From assembly GCA_014803435.1 (NCBI GenBank), contig JACYFD010000006.1, positions 186,001-250,000 of the forward strand: a stretch of 64,000 bases of DNA, given 5' to 3'. This DNA is from Cellulosimicrobium terreum (lineage in GTDB: Bacteria; Actinomycetota; Actinomycetes; Actinomycetales; Cellulomonadaceae). A program made the position numbers and the translations under genes. How positions within the stretch are numbered: the first letter of the stretch is position 1; the number at the start of each line of letters is the position of its first letter. This document shows, piece by piece, positions 35,761-44,507 of this stretch. The notes beneath the pieces were generated by a model. It did no database searches. It was not told the DNA's origin and saw only the letters and a list, made by a program, of their open reading frames with translations.

Positions 35761-36453
35761 GTGGACCACCCCGCCGACCTCACGCCTGTGGGGCAGGACT
35801 ACCTGAAGGTCGTCTGGTCTGCCCAGGAGTGGTCGCAGGACCCGGTGACGACCAAGATGCTCGCTGACCGGATGGGCGTCGGCGCCTCCACCGTCTCGGA
35901 GACGGTGCGGAGGCTGAGCTCCCAGGGCCTGCTCGTGCACGCGCCGTACGGGGCCATCGAGCTGACGGACCGCGGCCGATCGCTCGCGCTGGCGATGGTG
36001 CGCCGCCACCGGCTGATCGAGACGTACCTCGTCTCGGAGCTGGGGTACGGGTGGGACGAGGTGCACGACGAGGCCGAGGTGCTCGAGCATGCGGTCTCGG
36101 ACCTCATGGTCGAGCGCATCGACGCCCGGCTCGGTCGGCCGACGCGAGACCCGCACGGAGACCCGATCCCGAGCGCGAGCGGCGAGGTGGTCACCCCGCC
36201 CGCGGTCCCGCTGTCGGACCTCGTCGTGGGGGACCGGGCCGTCGTCGGGCGCATCTCGGACGCCGACCCGGACGTCCTGCGGTATCTCGCCGAGCTGGGC
36301 GTGGGCCTGGACACCGCGGTCGAGGTCATCGAACGGCGTGAGTACGCGGGCACGCTGACGCTGCGGTGGCCGGGTCCGACGGCGCCGGCGCAGCTCGGCC
36401 TACGGGCGGCGGCTCACGTGTGGGTCGTGCGCAGCGCGCGCCCGACCGCCTAG
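35761..36453 (+). CDS. DtxR-family metalloregulator, predicted manganese-responsive (MntR-like)
   Basis: 230 residues. Winged HTH (1-70: YLKVVWSAQEWSQDPVTTKMLADRMGVGASTVSETVRRLSSQGLL), dimerisation/metal domain with RRHRLIETYL and VHDEAEVLEHAVSD, and a C-terminal SH3-like domain (~150-225). In DtxR/IdeR the metal segment reads VHDEACRWEH; here the Cys102-equivalent is Glu. That matches Glu99 of MntR and points to Mn rather than Fe sensing (inference). It would repress Mn uptake or activate efflux; no such transporter is adjacent. The start is leaderless at GTG 35761. Confidence 0.88.
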   Translation: MDHPADLTPVGQDYLKVVWSAQEWSQDPVTTKMLADRMGVGASTVSETVRRLSSQGLLVHAPYGAIELTDRGRSLALAMVRRHRLIETYLVSELGYGWDEVHDEAEVLEHAVSDLMVERIDARLGRPTRDPHGDPIPSASGEVVTPPAVPLSDLVVGDRAVVGRISDADPDVLRYLAELGVGLDTAVEVIERREYAGTLTLRWPGPTAPAQLGLRAAAHVWVVRSARPTA

Positions 36454-36456
36454 ACT
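36451..36456 (+). promoter_or_regulatory. -10 element (TAGACT) overlapping a stop codon
   Basis: TAGACT begins with the TAG stop of the DtxR-family gene (36451-36453). Transcription from it would give the DHA1 transporter a leader of roughly 105 bases. Confidence 0.4.
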
Positions 36457-36501
36457 GACGCGGTACCCCCTGCATGCCCGTCGTCGACGTCGCCGACTGG
36501 A

Positions 36502-36515
36502 TCGAATCGATTCGA
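36502..36515. promoter_or_regulatory. 14-bp perfect palindrome in the 5' leader of the DHA1 transporter
   Basis: TCGAATCGATTCGA has no spacer and lies 53 bases before ATG 36568. It could be an operator or a leader hairpin. Confidence 0.4.
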
Positions 36516-36567
36516 GGATCCGGGCCGTCGAGAGACACCCCGGGTCGGCACGACGACCGGAGACGCC

Positions 36568-37881
36568 ATGACCGACACCCCAGGACGGGCCGACGCACGT
36601 CCGGCCGACACCACCGCCGCGACGCCCCCCGCGTCGGGCCGGACGCCCTCGGCCACCCCCGCGCTGCTCGCGCTCGCCATGGGCGGGTTCACGATCGGCA
36701 CCACCGAGTTCGCCACGATGGGGCTCCTGTCCGACATCGCGACGAACCTCCAGGTGTCCATCCCGACCGCCGGGCACGCGATCACCGCGTACGCCGTGGG
36801 TGTCGTCATCGGCGCGCCGCTGCTCACCGTCCTCGCGGCCCGGTTGCCGCGCAGGACGCTCCTCCTCGCCCTGATGGCGTTCTACACGCTCGCCAACATC
36901 CTCTCCGCGACCGCCGACAGCATCGAGGCGCTCGCCGCGGGCCGCTTCCTCGCCGGGCTGCCCCACGGGGCGTTCTTCGGCGTCGGTGCGGCGGTCGGGG
37001 CCGCCGTCGTCGGCCCGGGTCGTCGCGGGCACGCGGTGGCGATGATGATGACCGGCCTCACGATCGCGAACGTCGTCGGCGTCCCGCTGTCCACCTTCGC
37101 GGGCCAGCAGCTCGGGTGGCGCGCCGCGTTCGTCCTCGTCGGTGTCCTCGGGCTCATGACCCTCGCGGCGCTGTGGTGGCTCGTGCCGGCGGACGCCGGG
37201 AACGCGAGCTCGAGCGTGCGGCGCGAGCTCGGGGCGCTGCGCAACGGGCCGCTGTGGATCGGGTTCGTCGCCGCGGCGATCGGGTTCGGCGGCATGTTCG
37301 CGGTCTACTCCTACGTCGAGCCGACGATCACCCGCGTCACCGGGCTCTCGACGGGAGCCGTCCCCCTGGTGCTCGCCGTGTTCGGCATCGGCATGACGGT
37401 CGGGACGCTCCTCGGCGGGCGTCTCGCCGACCGGTCCGTCATGCGCACGGTCTACCTGGGCTTCGGGACGACCGCGGTCACGCTCGCCCTGTTCGCGCTC
37501 ACCGGTCAGCACCCCGTGCCTGCGGTGCTCGCGCTCTTCCTGCTCGGCGTCACCTCCCAGGTGCTCGGGCTCGCGCTGCAGACCCGGCTCATGGACCTGT
37601 CGCCCGCGGCGCCCTCCCTCGGCGCCGCGCTGTGCCACTCCGCGCTGAACGTCGGCAACGCCAACGGCGCGTTCCTGGGCGGCCTCGTCATCGCCGCCGG
37701 ATGGGGCTACCTGGCCCCGGCCTGGACGGGTGTCGCGCTCACGCTGCTCGGCCTCGCGGTCCTCCTGCTCTTCGGCCGGCGCCCGGCGGGCGTCGTCGTC
37801 TCGTCCGAGCCCGGCGCTGCCGTGCGCGACGCTGCCGTCGTTCCCGACGCCGCGACGGCCGAGGTGCGCACCACCGGGTGA
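36568..37881 (+). CDS. MFS exporter, DHA1 (12-TM) family
   Basis: 437 residues from ATG 36568 (GGAGA site). It opens after ~30 residues with LALAMGGFTIGTTEFATMGLLSDIATNLQVSIPTAGHAITAYAVGVVIGAPLL, the signature of the AraJ/SotB/Cmr branch, with 12 helices and motif A at TVLAARLPRRTLLLALMAFY. The family exports sugars, arabinose-like compounds or chloramphenicol-like drugs. A hydrophilic C-terminal tail follows the last helix. It lies directly downstream of the DtxR-family regulator, so co-regulation is possible, but it has its own putative promoter. Confidence 0.87.
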   Translation: MTDTPGRADARPADTTAATPPASGRTPSATPALLALAMGGFTIGTTEFATMGLLSDIATNLQVSIPTAGHAITAYAVGVVIGAPLLTVLAARLPRRTLLLALMAFYTLANILSATADSIEALAAGRFLAGLPHGAFFGVGAAVGAAVVGPGRRGHAVAMMMTGLTIANVVGVPLSTFAGQQLGWRAAFVLVGVLGLMTLAALWWLVPADAGNASSSVRRELGALRNGPLWIGFVAAAIGFGGMFAVYSYVEPTITRVTGLSTGAVPLVLAVFGIGMTVGTLLGGRLADRSVMRTVYLGFGTTAVTLALFALTGQHPVPAVLALFLLGVTSQVLGLALQTRLMDLSPAAPSLGAALCHSALNVGNANGAFLGGLVIAAGWGYLAPAWTGVALTLLGLAVLLLFGRRPAGVVVSSEPGAAVRDAAVVPDAATAEVRTTG

Positions 37882-37934
37882 TGGCGAGGACGGGGCGTGC
37901 CCGTGCCTCACAGCCGGGACCCAGCGGCTCGCGA

Positions 37935-37974
37935 TAGGTTGTGACGTGCGCGCACCGCCGTGCGCGCACGTCAC
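37935..37974. promoter_or_regulatory. -10-like TAGGTT immediately followed by a perfect 14-bp hairpin
   Basis: TAGGTT (37935-37940) abuts an inverted repeat with perfect 14-bp arms (37941-37954, 37961-37974) and a 6-base loop, 40 bases upstream of the VKOR gene. It could be the terminator of the DHA1 gene, an operator, or a structured leader of the VKOR message. Confidence 0.5.
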
Positions 37975-38014
37975 TGCCCCGGCCTGAGCCGGTGACCCAC
38001 GAGGAGCGTCCTGC

Positions 38015-38686
38015 GTGAGCAAGAGCGCCACAGTCGGTGCGAACACCGCGATGCCGTCCGAGCCGTCCGACGACGAGCGTGAGGTGCTGCCCGAGGGGGG
38101 TCCGCGTCCCGTCAGCGCGAGGACCATGGGGTGGCTTCTCGTCGTGCTCGGAGCGATCGGGCTGGTGGCGTCCGCCGCCCTCGCGATCGAGAAGTACCTG
38201 AAGCTCGCCGACCCGAACCACGTCCCGTCGTGCAGCCTGAACATCTTCCTCGACTGCAGCGACGCCATGGGCTCGTGGCAGGGTTCGCTGCTGGGCTTCC
38301 CCAACCCGCTGCTCGGGATCGCCGCGTTCCCCGTCGTCGTCGCGACCGGCGTCGTCGTCCTCGCCGGCGCTCGCCTGCCGCGCTGGTACTGGCTCGCGCT
38401 CCTCGGCGGGACGACCCTCGGGCTCGGGCTCGTCGTCTTCCTCGTGTGGACCACGCTCTACGCGATCTCGGCGATGTGCCCGTACTGCATGGTCGTGTGG
38501 GCGGTGATGCTGCCGCTCTTCTGGTACCAGGTGGTGCACGCGGTCCAGGAGGGGTACCTGCCCGCGAGCGAGGGCGTGCGGCGCACCGTCGTCGGCAACC
38601 GTCACCTGTTCCTCGCGATCGGCTATGTCGCCCTCATCGCGTGGGTGCTCCTGATCAAGGGACCCCTGATCCTCGCGAGCCTCTGA
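38015..38686 (+). CDS. vitamin K epoxide reductase (VKOR)-family protein
   Basis: 223 residues from GTG 38015 (GAGGAG site 10 bases before). Four to five membrane helices. The loop cysteines lie in HVPSCSLNIFLDCSDAMGS and the redox CxxC in ISAMCPYCMVVW. VKOR homologues reoxidise DsbA-like thiol oxidases and pass electrons to membrane quinones, supporting disulfide formation in exported proteins. No DsbA partner is adjacent and the protein carries no fused thioredoxin domain, so the partner lies elsewhere. An N-terminal ~35-residue cytoplasmic acidic tail precedes the first helix. Confidence 0.9.
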   Translation: MSKSATVGANTAMPSEPSDDEREVLPEGGPRPVSARTMGWLLVVLGAIGLVASAALAIEKYLKLADPNHVPSCSLNIFLDCSDAMGSWQGSLLGFPNPLLGIAAFPVVVATGVVVLAGARLPRWYWLALLGGTTLGLGLVVFLVWTTLYAISAMCPYCMVVWAVMLPLFWYQVVHAVQEGYLPASEGVRRTVVGNRHLFLAIGYVALIAWVLLIKGPLILASL

Positions 38687-38699
38687 CCAGCAGCTGCGC

Positions 38700-39158
38700 T
38701 CAGCGCCAGGTCGGCGGGGCGTCCTGCGGAGGCTGCTGCCCGTAGGCGGGCTGCGCAGGCGCCTGCTGCTGCTGGTGCCCGCCGGCGGCCTGGTGCGACG
38801 ACTGGGTCGTCGCACCGGGCTGACCCGCGGCGATCGGGTTGGCCACGACCGCGGTGCCGTACGCGCAGACCTCGGAGAACGACTGCGCGATGTCCCCGGT
38901 GTCGAAGCGCATGCCGACGACGGCGTTCGCGCCGCGCCGCTGCGCCTCCTCGACCATGCGGTGCATGACCTCCTGGCGGGACTCGTACACCAGCTTCGTG
39001 TACTCCTTCACCTCGCCACCACCCATCGCGCGGAACCCGGCGACGAAGTTCGCCCCGATGTTCGCGCTCCGGACGGTCATGCCCATCACCTCGCCGAGGA
39101 CCGCGTCGATGCGGTAGCCCGGGATGTCATTCGTAGTCACGACGATCACGTCGCACAT
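38700..39158 (-). CDS. YbjQ/DUF74-family protein with a Gln-rich tail
   Basis: 152 residues from ATG 39158 (GGTGG upstream). Residues 3-~105 are the YbjQ pore-like pentamer fold: [78 protein letters not shown] Gln/Ala/Pro-rich tail ([27 protein letters not shown]) follows and is probably disordered. The biochemical role of the family is unresolved. It is divergent from leuS with 109 bases between starts and convergent with the VKOR gene. Confidence 0.85.
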   Translation of the reverse strand: MCDVIVVTTNDIPGYRIDAVLGEVMGMTVRSANIGANFVAGFRAMGGGEVKEYTKLVYESRQEVMHRMVEEAQRRGANAVVGMRFDTGDIAQSFSEVCAYGTAVVANPIAAGQPGATTQSSHQAAGGHQQQQAPAQPAYGQQPPQDAPPTWR

Positions 39159-39254
39159 CTTGCCACCGACGCGGGCGCGCCGTGGAACCGTCCCGCACGC
39201 CGAGCGGCCGCCGTCGGGCCGCAGACGCCCGGCCGGTACCGCCCGTGCCCTCGG

Positions 39255-39260
39255 TAGACT
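39255..39260 (+). promoter_or_regulatory. -10 element (TAGACT) of the leaderless leuS promoter
   Basis: TAGACT ends 7 bases before GTG 39268 of leuS. Confidence 0.6.
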
Positions 39261-39267
39261 CGGGCCC

Positions 39268-42200
39268 GTGACCACGCCTGCCACCCCAGCGACCTTCCCC
39301 GAGACGGCTCCCGCCCACGACGCGACGTCTGCCACCGGCGTCCCGACCTTCCGGTACACCCCGGCCCTCGCGGAGCAGATCGAGCTCAAGTGGCAGGAGC
39401 TGTGGGAGCAGCGCGGCACCTTCTACGCCGCGAACCCCGACGGTCGGCTCGCCGACGGAGCGGGCGACGGCCCCGGGGGCGCGAGCCCCTACTTCATCAT
39501 GGACATGTTCCCGTACCCGTCCGGAGCCGGCCTGCACGTCGGGCACCCGCTCGGGTACATCGCGACCGACGTCGTGGGCCGGTTCCGGCGCATGTGCGGC
39601 GACAACGTGCTGCACGCGCTCGGGTACGACGCGTTCGGGCTGCCGGCCGAGCAGTACGCCGTGCAGACGGGCCAGCACCCGCGCACGACGACCGAGGCGA
39701 ACATCGTCAACATGCGCCGCCAGCTGCGCCGGCTCGGGCTCGCGCACGACTCGCGCCGCACCTTCGCGACCATCGACCCGGAGTACGTGCGCTGGACGCA
39801 GTGGATCTTCCTGCAGATCTTCGACTCCTGGTACGACGTCGACGCCGAGCGTCCCGACTCCGAGCGTCCCGACGCGGGCCCCGAAGGCCGGCGCGGGCGC
39901 GCACGCCCGATCTCCGAGCTGGTGGCCGAGTACGCGGCCGGGTCGCGGTCCGTTCCTGGCGACGTCGACGGCGTGCCGGAGGGCGCGGACTGGGCGTCGC
40001 TGACGGACGTGCAGCGCCGCGCCGTGATCGACCCGCAGCGCCTCGCCTACGTGGACGAGTCGCCCGTCAACTGGGCGCCCGGCCTGGGCACCGTCCTCGC
40101 GAACGAGGAGGTCACCGCGGACGGCCGCTCCGAGCGCGGCAACTTCCCGGTGTTCCAGCGCAGCCTGCGCCAGTGGAAGATGCGCATCACGGCGTACGCC
40201 GACCGTCTCGCGGACGACCTCGACCTCATCGACTGGCCGGAGAAGGTCACGGCGATGCAGCGCAACTGGATCGGGCGCAGCTCGGGCGCCCTCGTGCGCT
40301 TCGCGGTGCTGGGCTCCGCCGACGGCGCCAACGACGTGGCCGCGGGGTCCGGCTCGCAGGTCGAGGTGTTCACGACCCGCCCCGACACGCTGTTCGGCGC
40401 GACGTTCATGGTGGTCTCCCCGGAGCACCCGCTCCTCGACGAGGTGCCGGCGCACTGGCCGGACGGGACGTCGTCGGCCTGGACCGGCGGGCACCGCAGC
40501 CCGATCGAGGCCGTCGCCGCGTACCGGCGTGAGGCCGCCGCGAAGACCGCTGTCGAGCGTCAGGCTGACGCCGGCAAGAAGACCGGCGTCTTCACCGGGC
40601 ACCTCGCCGTCAACCCTGTCAACGGCGCGACGATCCCCGTGTTCACGGCCGACTACGTCCTCATGGGCTACGGCACGGGCGCCATCATGGCCGTCCCCGG
40701 CGGTGACGAGCGCGACCACGCGTTCGCGGAGGCGTTCGGGCTCCCGGTCGTGCACACGGTCCGTCCCACGGACGGCTTCCCCGAAGGGTTCACCGGTGCC
40801 TGGACGGGCGACGGCGAGATCGTCGCGTCCTCCAACGACGAGGTCTCGCTCGACGGGCTCGACGTGCCCGCCGCCAAAGAGGCCATCACCGGCTGGCTCG
40901 TCGCGAAGGGCCTCGGCGAGAGCACCACGACGTACCGGCTGCGCGACTGGCTGTTCAGCCGGCAGCGCTACTGGGGCGAGCCTTTCCCGATCGTGTGGGA
41001 CTCCAACGACCAGCCCGTCGCCATCCCCGACGCGATGCTGCCCGTCGACCTTCCCGACGTCCCCGACTACGCGCCGCGCACGTTCGAGCCCGACGACGCC
41101 GACTCCTCGCCCGAGGCCCCCCTCGGCCGCAACGACGACTGGGTGCACGTCACGCTCGACCTCGGTGACGGTCCCCAGCAGTACCGGCGCGACACGAACA
41201 CCATGCCCAACTGGGCGGGTTCGTGCTGGTACTACCTGCGTTACCTCGACCCGACCTGGACCGGGACGCGGGGTGGGTCGCCCACCGACGAGCAGAGCGT
41301 CGTCGACCCGGAGCTCGAGCGCTACTGGATGGGACCGGAGCACAACGGCTCGGCGGGCCGCGCCGGCGGCGTCGACCTGTACGTCGGCGGCGTCGAGCAC
41401 GCCGTCCTGCACCTCCTCTACGCGCGGTTCTGGCACAAGGTGCTCTACGACCTGGGCCACGTGTCGAGCGTCGAGCCGTTCCACAAGCTGTTCAACCAGG
41501 GCTACGTCCAGGCGTACGCGTTCACCGACGCGCGCGGCCAGTACGTCACCGCGGCGGAGGTCACTGAGGAGCCCGCGACCGACGGCTCCGGCGAGGTCGT
41601 GTACCGCTGGAACGGCGAGGTCGTGCAGCGCGAGTACGGCAAGATGGGCAAGTCGCTGAAGAACGTCGTGACCCCCGACGACATGTACGCCGAGTACGGG
41701 GCGGACACGTTCCGGGTCTACGAGATGTCCATGGGCCCGCTCGACCTGTCGCGCCCGTGGGAGACGCGCGCCGTCGTCGGGTCGCAGCGGTTCCTGCAGC
41801 GGCTGTGGCGCAACGTGGTCAGCGAGGACACGGGGGAGACCGTCGTGTCCGACGAGCCGGCCGACGCCGCGACCCTGCGGGCCGTGCACCGCGCCATCGC
41901 GGACGTGCGCGCCGAGATGGAGCACATGCGCCCCAACACGGCGATCGCGAAGCTCATCACGCTCAACAACCACCTCACGTCGCTCGACCGGGTGCCGCGC
42001 GAGGCCGTCGAGCCGCTCGTGCTCATGACGGCGCCCGTCGCGCCGCACGTCGCGGAGGAGCTGTGGGAGCGCCTCGGCCACGAGGGTTCGCTCGCGCACG
42101 CGCCCTTCCCGGCCGCGGACGAGAAGTACCTCGTCGAGGACACCGTGACGTGCGTCGTGCAGGTCAAGGGAAAGGTACGGGGTCGGATCGAGGTGTCGCC

Positions 42201-42327
42201 GTCGATCTCGGAGGAGGACCTCACGGCCGCCGCGCTCGCCGAGCCGAACGTGGTGCGTGCGATCGACGGCGCCCCGGTGCGCAAGGTGATCGTGCGGGTC
42301 CCGAAGCTCGTCAACGTGGTGATCTGA
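39268..42327 (+). CDS. leuS: leucyl-tRNA synthetase
   Basis: 1019 residues, slightly longer than the usual ~860-970 because of an acidic/Arg insert after residue 190 ([21 protein letters not shown]) and other loops. Class I landmarks: [22 protein letters not shown] (HIGH motif), the CP1 editing domain (~300-560, with [20 protein letters not shown]), and [11 protein letters not shown] (KMSKS loop). It charges tRNA-Leu. The start GTG 39268 is fixed by the leaderless -10, so no ribosome site is expected. There is no T-box or leader peptide. The gene leads toward degV with only 6 bases between. Confidence 0.97.
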   Translation: MTTPATPATFPETAPAHDATSATGVPTFRYTPALAEQIELKWQELWEQRGTFYAANPDGRLADGAGDGPGGASPYFIMDMFPYPSGAGLHVGHPLGYIATDVVGRFRRMCGDNVLHALGYDAFGLPAEQYAVQTGQHPRTTTEANIVNMRRQLRRLGLAHDSRRTFATIDPEYVRWTQWIFLQIFDSWYDVDAERPDSERPDAGPEGRRGRARPISELVAEYAAGSRSVPGDVDGVPEGADWASLTDVQRRAVIDPQRLAYVDESPVNWAPGLGTVLANEEVTADGRSERGNFPVFQRSLRQWKMRITAYADRLADDLDLIDWPEKVTAMQRNWIGRSSGALVRFAVLGSADGANDVAAGSGSQVEVFTTRPDTLFGATFMVVSPEHPLLDEVPAHWPDGTSSAWTGGHRSPIEAVAAYRREAAAKTAVERQADAGKKTGVFTGHLAVNPVNGATIPVFTADYVLMGYGTGAIMAVPGGDERDHAFAEAFGLPVVHTVRPTDGFPEGFTGAWTGDGEIVASSNDEVSLDGLDVPAAKEAITGWLVAKGLGESTTTYRLRDWLFSRQRYWGEPFPIVWDSNDQPVAIPDAMLPVDLPDVPDYAPRTFEPDDADSSPEAPLGRNDDWVHVTLDLGDGPQQYRRDTNTMPNWAGSCWYYLRYLDPTWTGTRGGSPTDEQSVVDPELERYWMGPEHNGSAGRAGGVDLYVGGVEHAVLHLLYARFWHKVLYDLGHVSSVEPFHKLFNQGYVQAYAFTDARGQYVTAAEVTEEPATDGSGEVVYRWNGEVVQREYGKMGKSLKNVVTPDDMYAEYGADTFRVYEMSMGPLDLSRPWETRAVVGSQRFLQRLWRNVVSEDTGETVVSDEPADAATLRAVHRAIADVRAEMEHMRPNTAIAKLITLNNHLTSLDRVPREAVEPLVLMTAPVAPHVAEELWERLGHEGSLAHAPFPAADEKYLVEDTVTCVVQVKGKVRGRIEVSPSISEEDLTAAALAEPNVVRAIDGAPVRKVIVRVPKLVNVVI

Positions 42328-42333
42328 CCCCCG

Positions 42334-43221
42334 ATGGCCGGCACGTCGTCCAGGAGGCGCGTCCACGTCGTCACGGACTCCACCGCGTCCCTGCCCGCAG
42401 GCGTCGCGGAGGGGCTCGACGGGTTCGAGGTCGTCCCGCTCCACGTGGTGGTCGACGACGAGTCGTTCCTCGAGAGCGTCGAGATCGGCCCCGACGACGT
42501 CGCGAGGCACCTGGTCGACGGTCGGCACGTCTCGACGTCGCAGCCCGCACCTGAGGCGTTCGCCGACGCGTACGCGCGGGCGGCGGACACCGGCGCACGC
42601 GAGGTCGTGTCCGTGCACCTGTCCGGCGACCTCTCCGGCACGGTGCACGCGGCCGCTCTGGCGGCGAGCCGCGCCGCCGTGCCCGTGCGCGTGGTCGACT
42701 CGCGGACCGTCGCGATGGGCCTGGGCTTCGCCGCGACCGCGGCGGCGACCGCGGCCGGCACGGGGGCGGACGCCGACGCGGTGGCCCGCCGTGCGCTCGC
42801 CGTCGCCGACTCGAGCCGCGCGATCTTCTGCGTCGACTCGCTCGAGCACCTGCGCCGGGGTGGCCGGATCAGCGCCGCCGCCGCCACGCTCGGCACCGTG
42901 CTCGGGGTGCGACCACTTCTCGCCGTGCGCGACGGCCGCATCGAGGTGATCCAGAAGGTGCGTACGCGGGCCGCGGCCGTGGAGCGGATGACGACCGTCG
43001 CCGTCGAGTCGGCGGCCCGACGAGCGCTTCCCGCGCTGGCCGTGCACCACGCGGGCGACGCCGAGGGCGCCGACCGCCTCGCGGACGAGCTCGCCGCGCG
43101 CAGCGGTCTCGAGATCACCGTCTCGCCCGTGAGCGCCGTGCTCGGCGCGCACGTCGGACCGGGCGTGCTCGCGGTCGTCGTCGCGGACCTCGCCGGGCCG
43201 CTCGCCGACCGGGCCGACTGA
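42334..43221 (+). CDS. DegV-family fatty-acid-binding protein
   Basis: 295 residues from ATG 42334, 6 bases after the leuS stop. The DegV fold shows VHVVTDSTASLPAG, VVPLHVVVDDESF, VDGRHVSTSQPAPEAF, VSVHLSGDLSGTVHAA and VDSLEHLRRGGRI, all conserved. Members bind a fatty acid; the FakB proteins of Firmicutes present it to FakA for phosphorylation, but no fakA is visible here. In this region of other actinobacteria a degV gene likewise precedes comEA. Confidence 0.92.
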   Translation: MAGTSSRRRVHVVTDSTASLPAGVAEGLDGFEVVPLHVVVDDESFLESVEIGPDDVARHLVDGRHVSTSQPAPEAFADAYARAADTGAREVVSVHLSGDLSGTVHAAALAASRAAVPVRVVDSRTVAMGLGFAATAAATAAGTGADADAVARRALAVADSSRAIFCVDSLEHLRRGGRISAAAATLGTVLGVRPLLAVRDGRIEVIQKVRTRAAAVERMTTVAVESAARRALPALAVHHAGDAEGADRLADELAARSGLEITVSPVSAVLGAHVGPGVLAVVVADLAGPLADRAD

Positions 43222-43357
43222 CTCCCGGCCGGCTCCCGCAACCGGGCCGCCTCGGGACGCGTCTGACCGCAACGGTCCTGGCCATCCACAGGACGACCGT
43301 GCGTCGCCCGGTCCACAACCCGGCCGCCCGGCGCGGCGCGCGAGAGCGACGGGCACC

Positions 43358-43363
43358 TAGCGT
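43358..43363 (+). promoter_or_regulatory. -10 element (TAGCGT) of a leaderless promoter
   Basis: TAGCGT ends 7 bases before GTG 43371 of comEA. Confidence 0.55.
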
Positions 43364-43370
43364 CCGGCGC

Positions 43371-44507
43371 GTGAGCACACCACGGCACGAACCGGGTGAC
43401 CGGCCGGCACGGCCCCGTCGGCGCAGCGACCCTGCGGTGCGTCGACGGCTACGAGCACTGACGGCCCGCGAGCAGGGCGGCCCCGTCACGCGCGGGGGGC
43501 GTCCGGCGCTCGCGTGGCACCCGGAACCGTCGGGGGAGACCGGCGCCGACGTCGCTCGCGCGCACCCGGGCGCACCCGGATGGCTGCCGGCACGCCCTGC
43601 CGCCGAGCCGGAGCCCGACCGGGACCGGTGGACGGCCGACGACGTCGCGCCGCCCGCGGAACCGGCCGCACACGGTGCCACCGAGCGCGTCGCGGAGGAC
43701 GACCTGCGCCGTCGGGCCGCCCGACGCGTCGCCGACGCGTACGCGGCGACGCACGGGCACCCGACCACGCACTCCGGGTTCGACCCGCCCGGTGAACCCT
43801 CGGCCCGTCGGTGGGCCACGGCCCCGCGCGTGGCCGTGACAGCACTCGTCGTGGTCCTCGGGCTCGGCGCGGTGTGCGCCGCGACCGTCCTCGCGGACGG
43901 GGACGACGCCGTGCGCACCGTCGCGTCGGTCGACGACGACCCCGGGGCGACGGTCGGCACCCTGCCCGTGGACGAGGCCGGCGAGCCCGCGGAGGAGACC
44001 GTCGCGGTCGCCGACGGGAAGGCCGGGAAGGAGCTCGGCGAGGAGAACCAGACCGAGGGTGGTGTCGCCGAGACCGTGGTGGTGCACGTCGTCGGACAGG
44101 TCGCCGACCCAGGACTGGTCACCGTCGACGCCGGTGCACGCGTCGCGGACGCGATCGCGGCGGCGGGCGGGGCCGCGCGCGAGGCCGACCTCGCCGCGCT
44201 CAACCTCGCGCGCACCGTCACCGACGGTGAGCAGATCGTGGTCCCGCGGCCGGGCGAGGCGGTCGCCGCGGCCCCGCCACCGGGCACCGACGCGGCTCCG
44301 GGCGGACAGGGGGCCCAGGTCGTGGACCTCAACACGGCAGACGCCTCGATGCTGGACGAGCTGCCGGGGATCGGCCCCGTGCTGGCCGAGCGGATCGTCG
44401 TCTGGCGGACAGACAACGGGCCGTTCACCAGCATCGACGAGCTCGGCGAGGTCAGCGGGATCGGCCCGGCCGTCCTCGCCGACGTGCGCGACCTCGTGCA
44501 GGTGTGA
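43371..44507 (+). CDS. comEA: ComEA-type DNA-binding competence protein
   Basis: 378 residues from GTG 43371. A long basic cytoplasmic N-terminus (~1-155) precedes a membrane helix near residue 157-178 (VAVTALVVVLGLGAVCAATVLA). An exported acidic linker, an SLBB domain (VVVHVVGQVADPGLVTVDAGARVADAI) and a C-terminal helix-hairpin-helix pair (VVDLNTADASMLDELPGIGPVLAERIV and GEVSGIGPAVLADVRDLV) follow. ComEA binds incoming double-stranded DNA outside the membrane. It overlaps comEC by 4 bases. The unusually long Arg/Pro-rich cytoplasmic part is also seen in other actinobacteria. Confidence 0.92.
   Translation: MSTPRHEPGDRPARPRRRSDPAVRRRLRALTAREQGGPVTRGGRPALAWHPEPSGETGADVARAHPGAPGWLPARPAAEPEPDRDRWTADDVAPPAEPAAHGATERVAEDDLRRRAARRVADAYAATHGHPTTHSGFDPPGEPSARRWATAPRVAVTALVVVLGLGAVCAATVLADGDDAVRTVASVDDDPGATVGTLPVDEAGEPAEETVAVADGKAGKELGEENQTEGGVAETVVVHVVGQVADPGLVTVDAGARVADAIAAAGGAAREADLAALNLARTVTDGEQIVVPRPGEAVAAAPPPGTDAAPGGQGAQVVDLNTADASMLDELPGIGPVLAERIVVWRTDNGPFTSIDELGEVSGIGPAVLADVRDLVQV

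Noticed and set aside
36474-36567. An ATG in the leader of the DHA1 transporter, considered as a leader peptide or alternative start.
   Set aside because: It is out of frame with the transporter, 17 bases from the -10, and runs on as a long shadow frame. No regulatory structure supports it.
39127-43356. Very long open frame (about 1400 codons) on the minus strand opposite leuS and degV.
   Set aside because: It is antisense to two intact, well-recognised genes. Long spurious frames are expected at this GC content, and its composition (Arg/Glu/His-rich) is that of a shadow.
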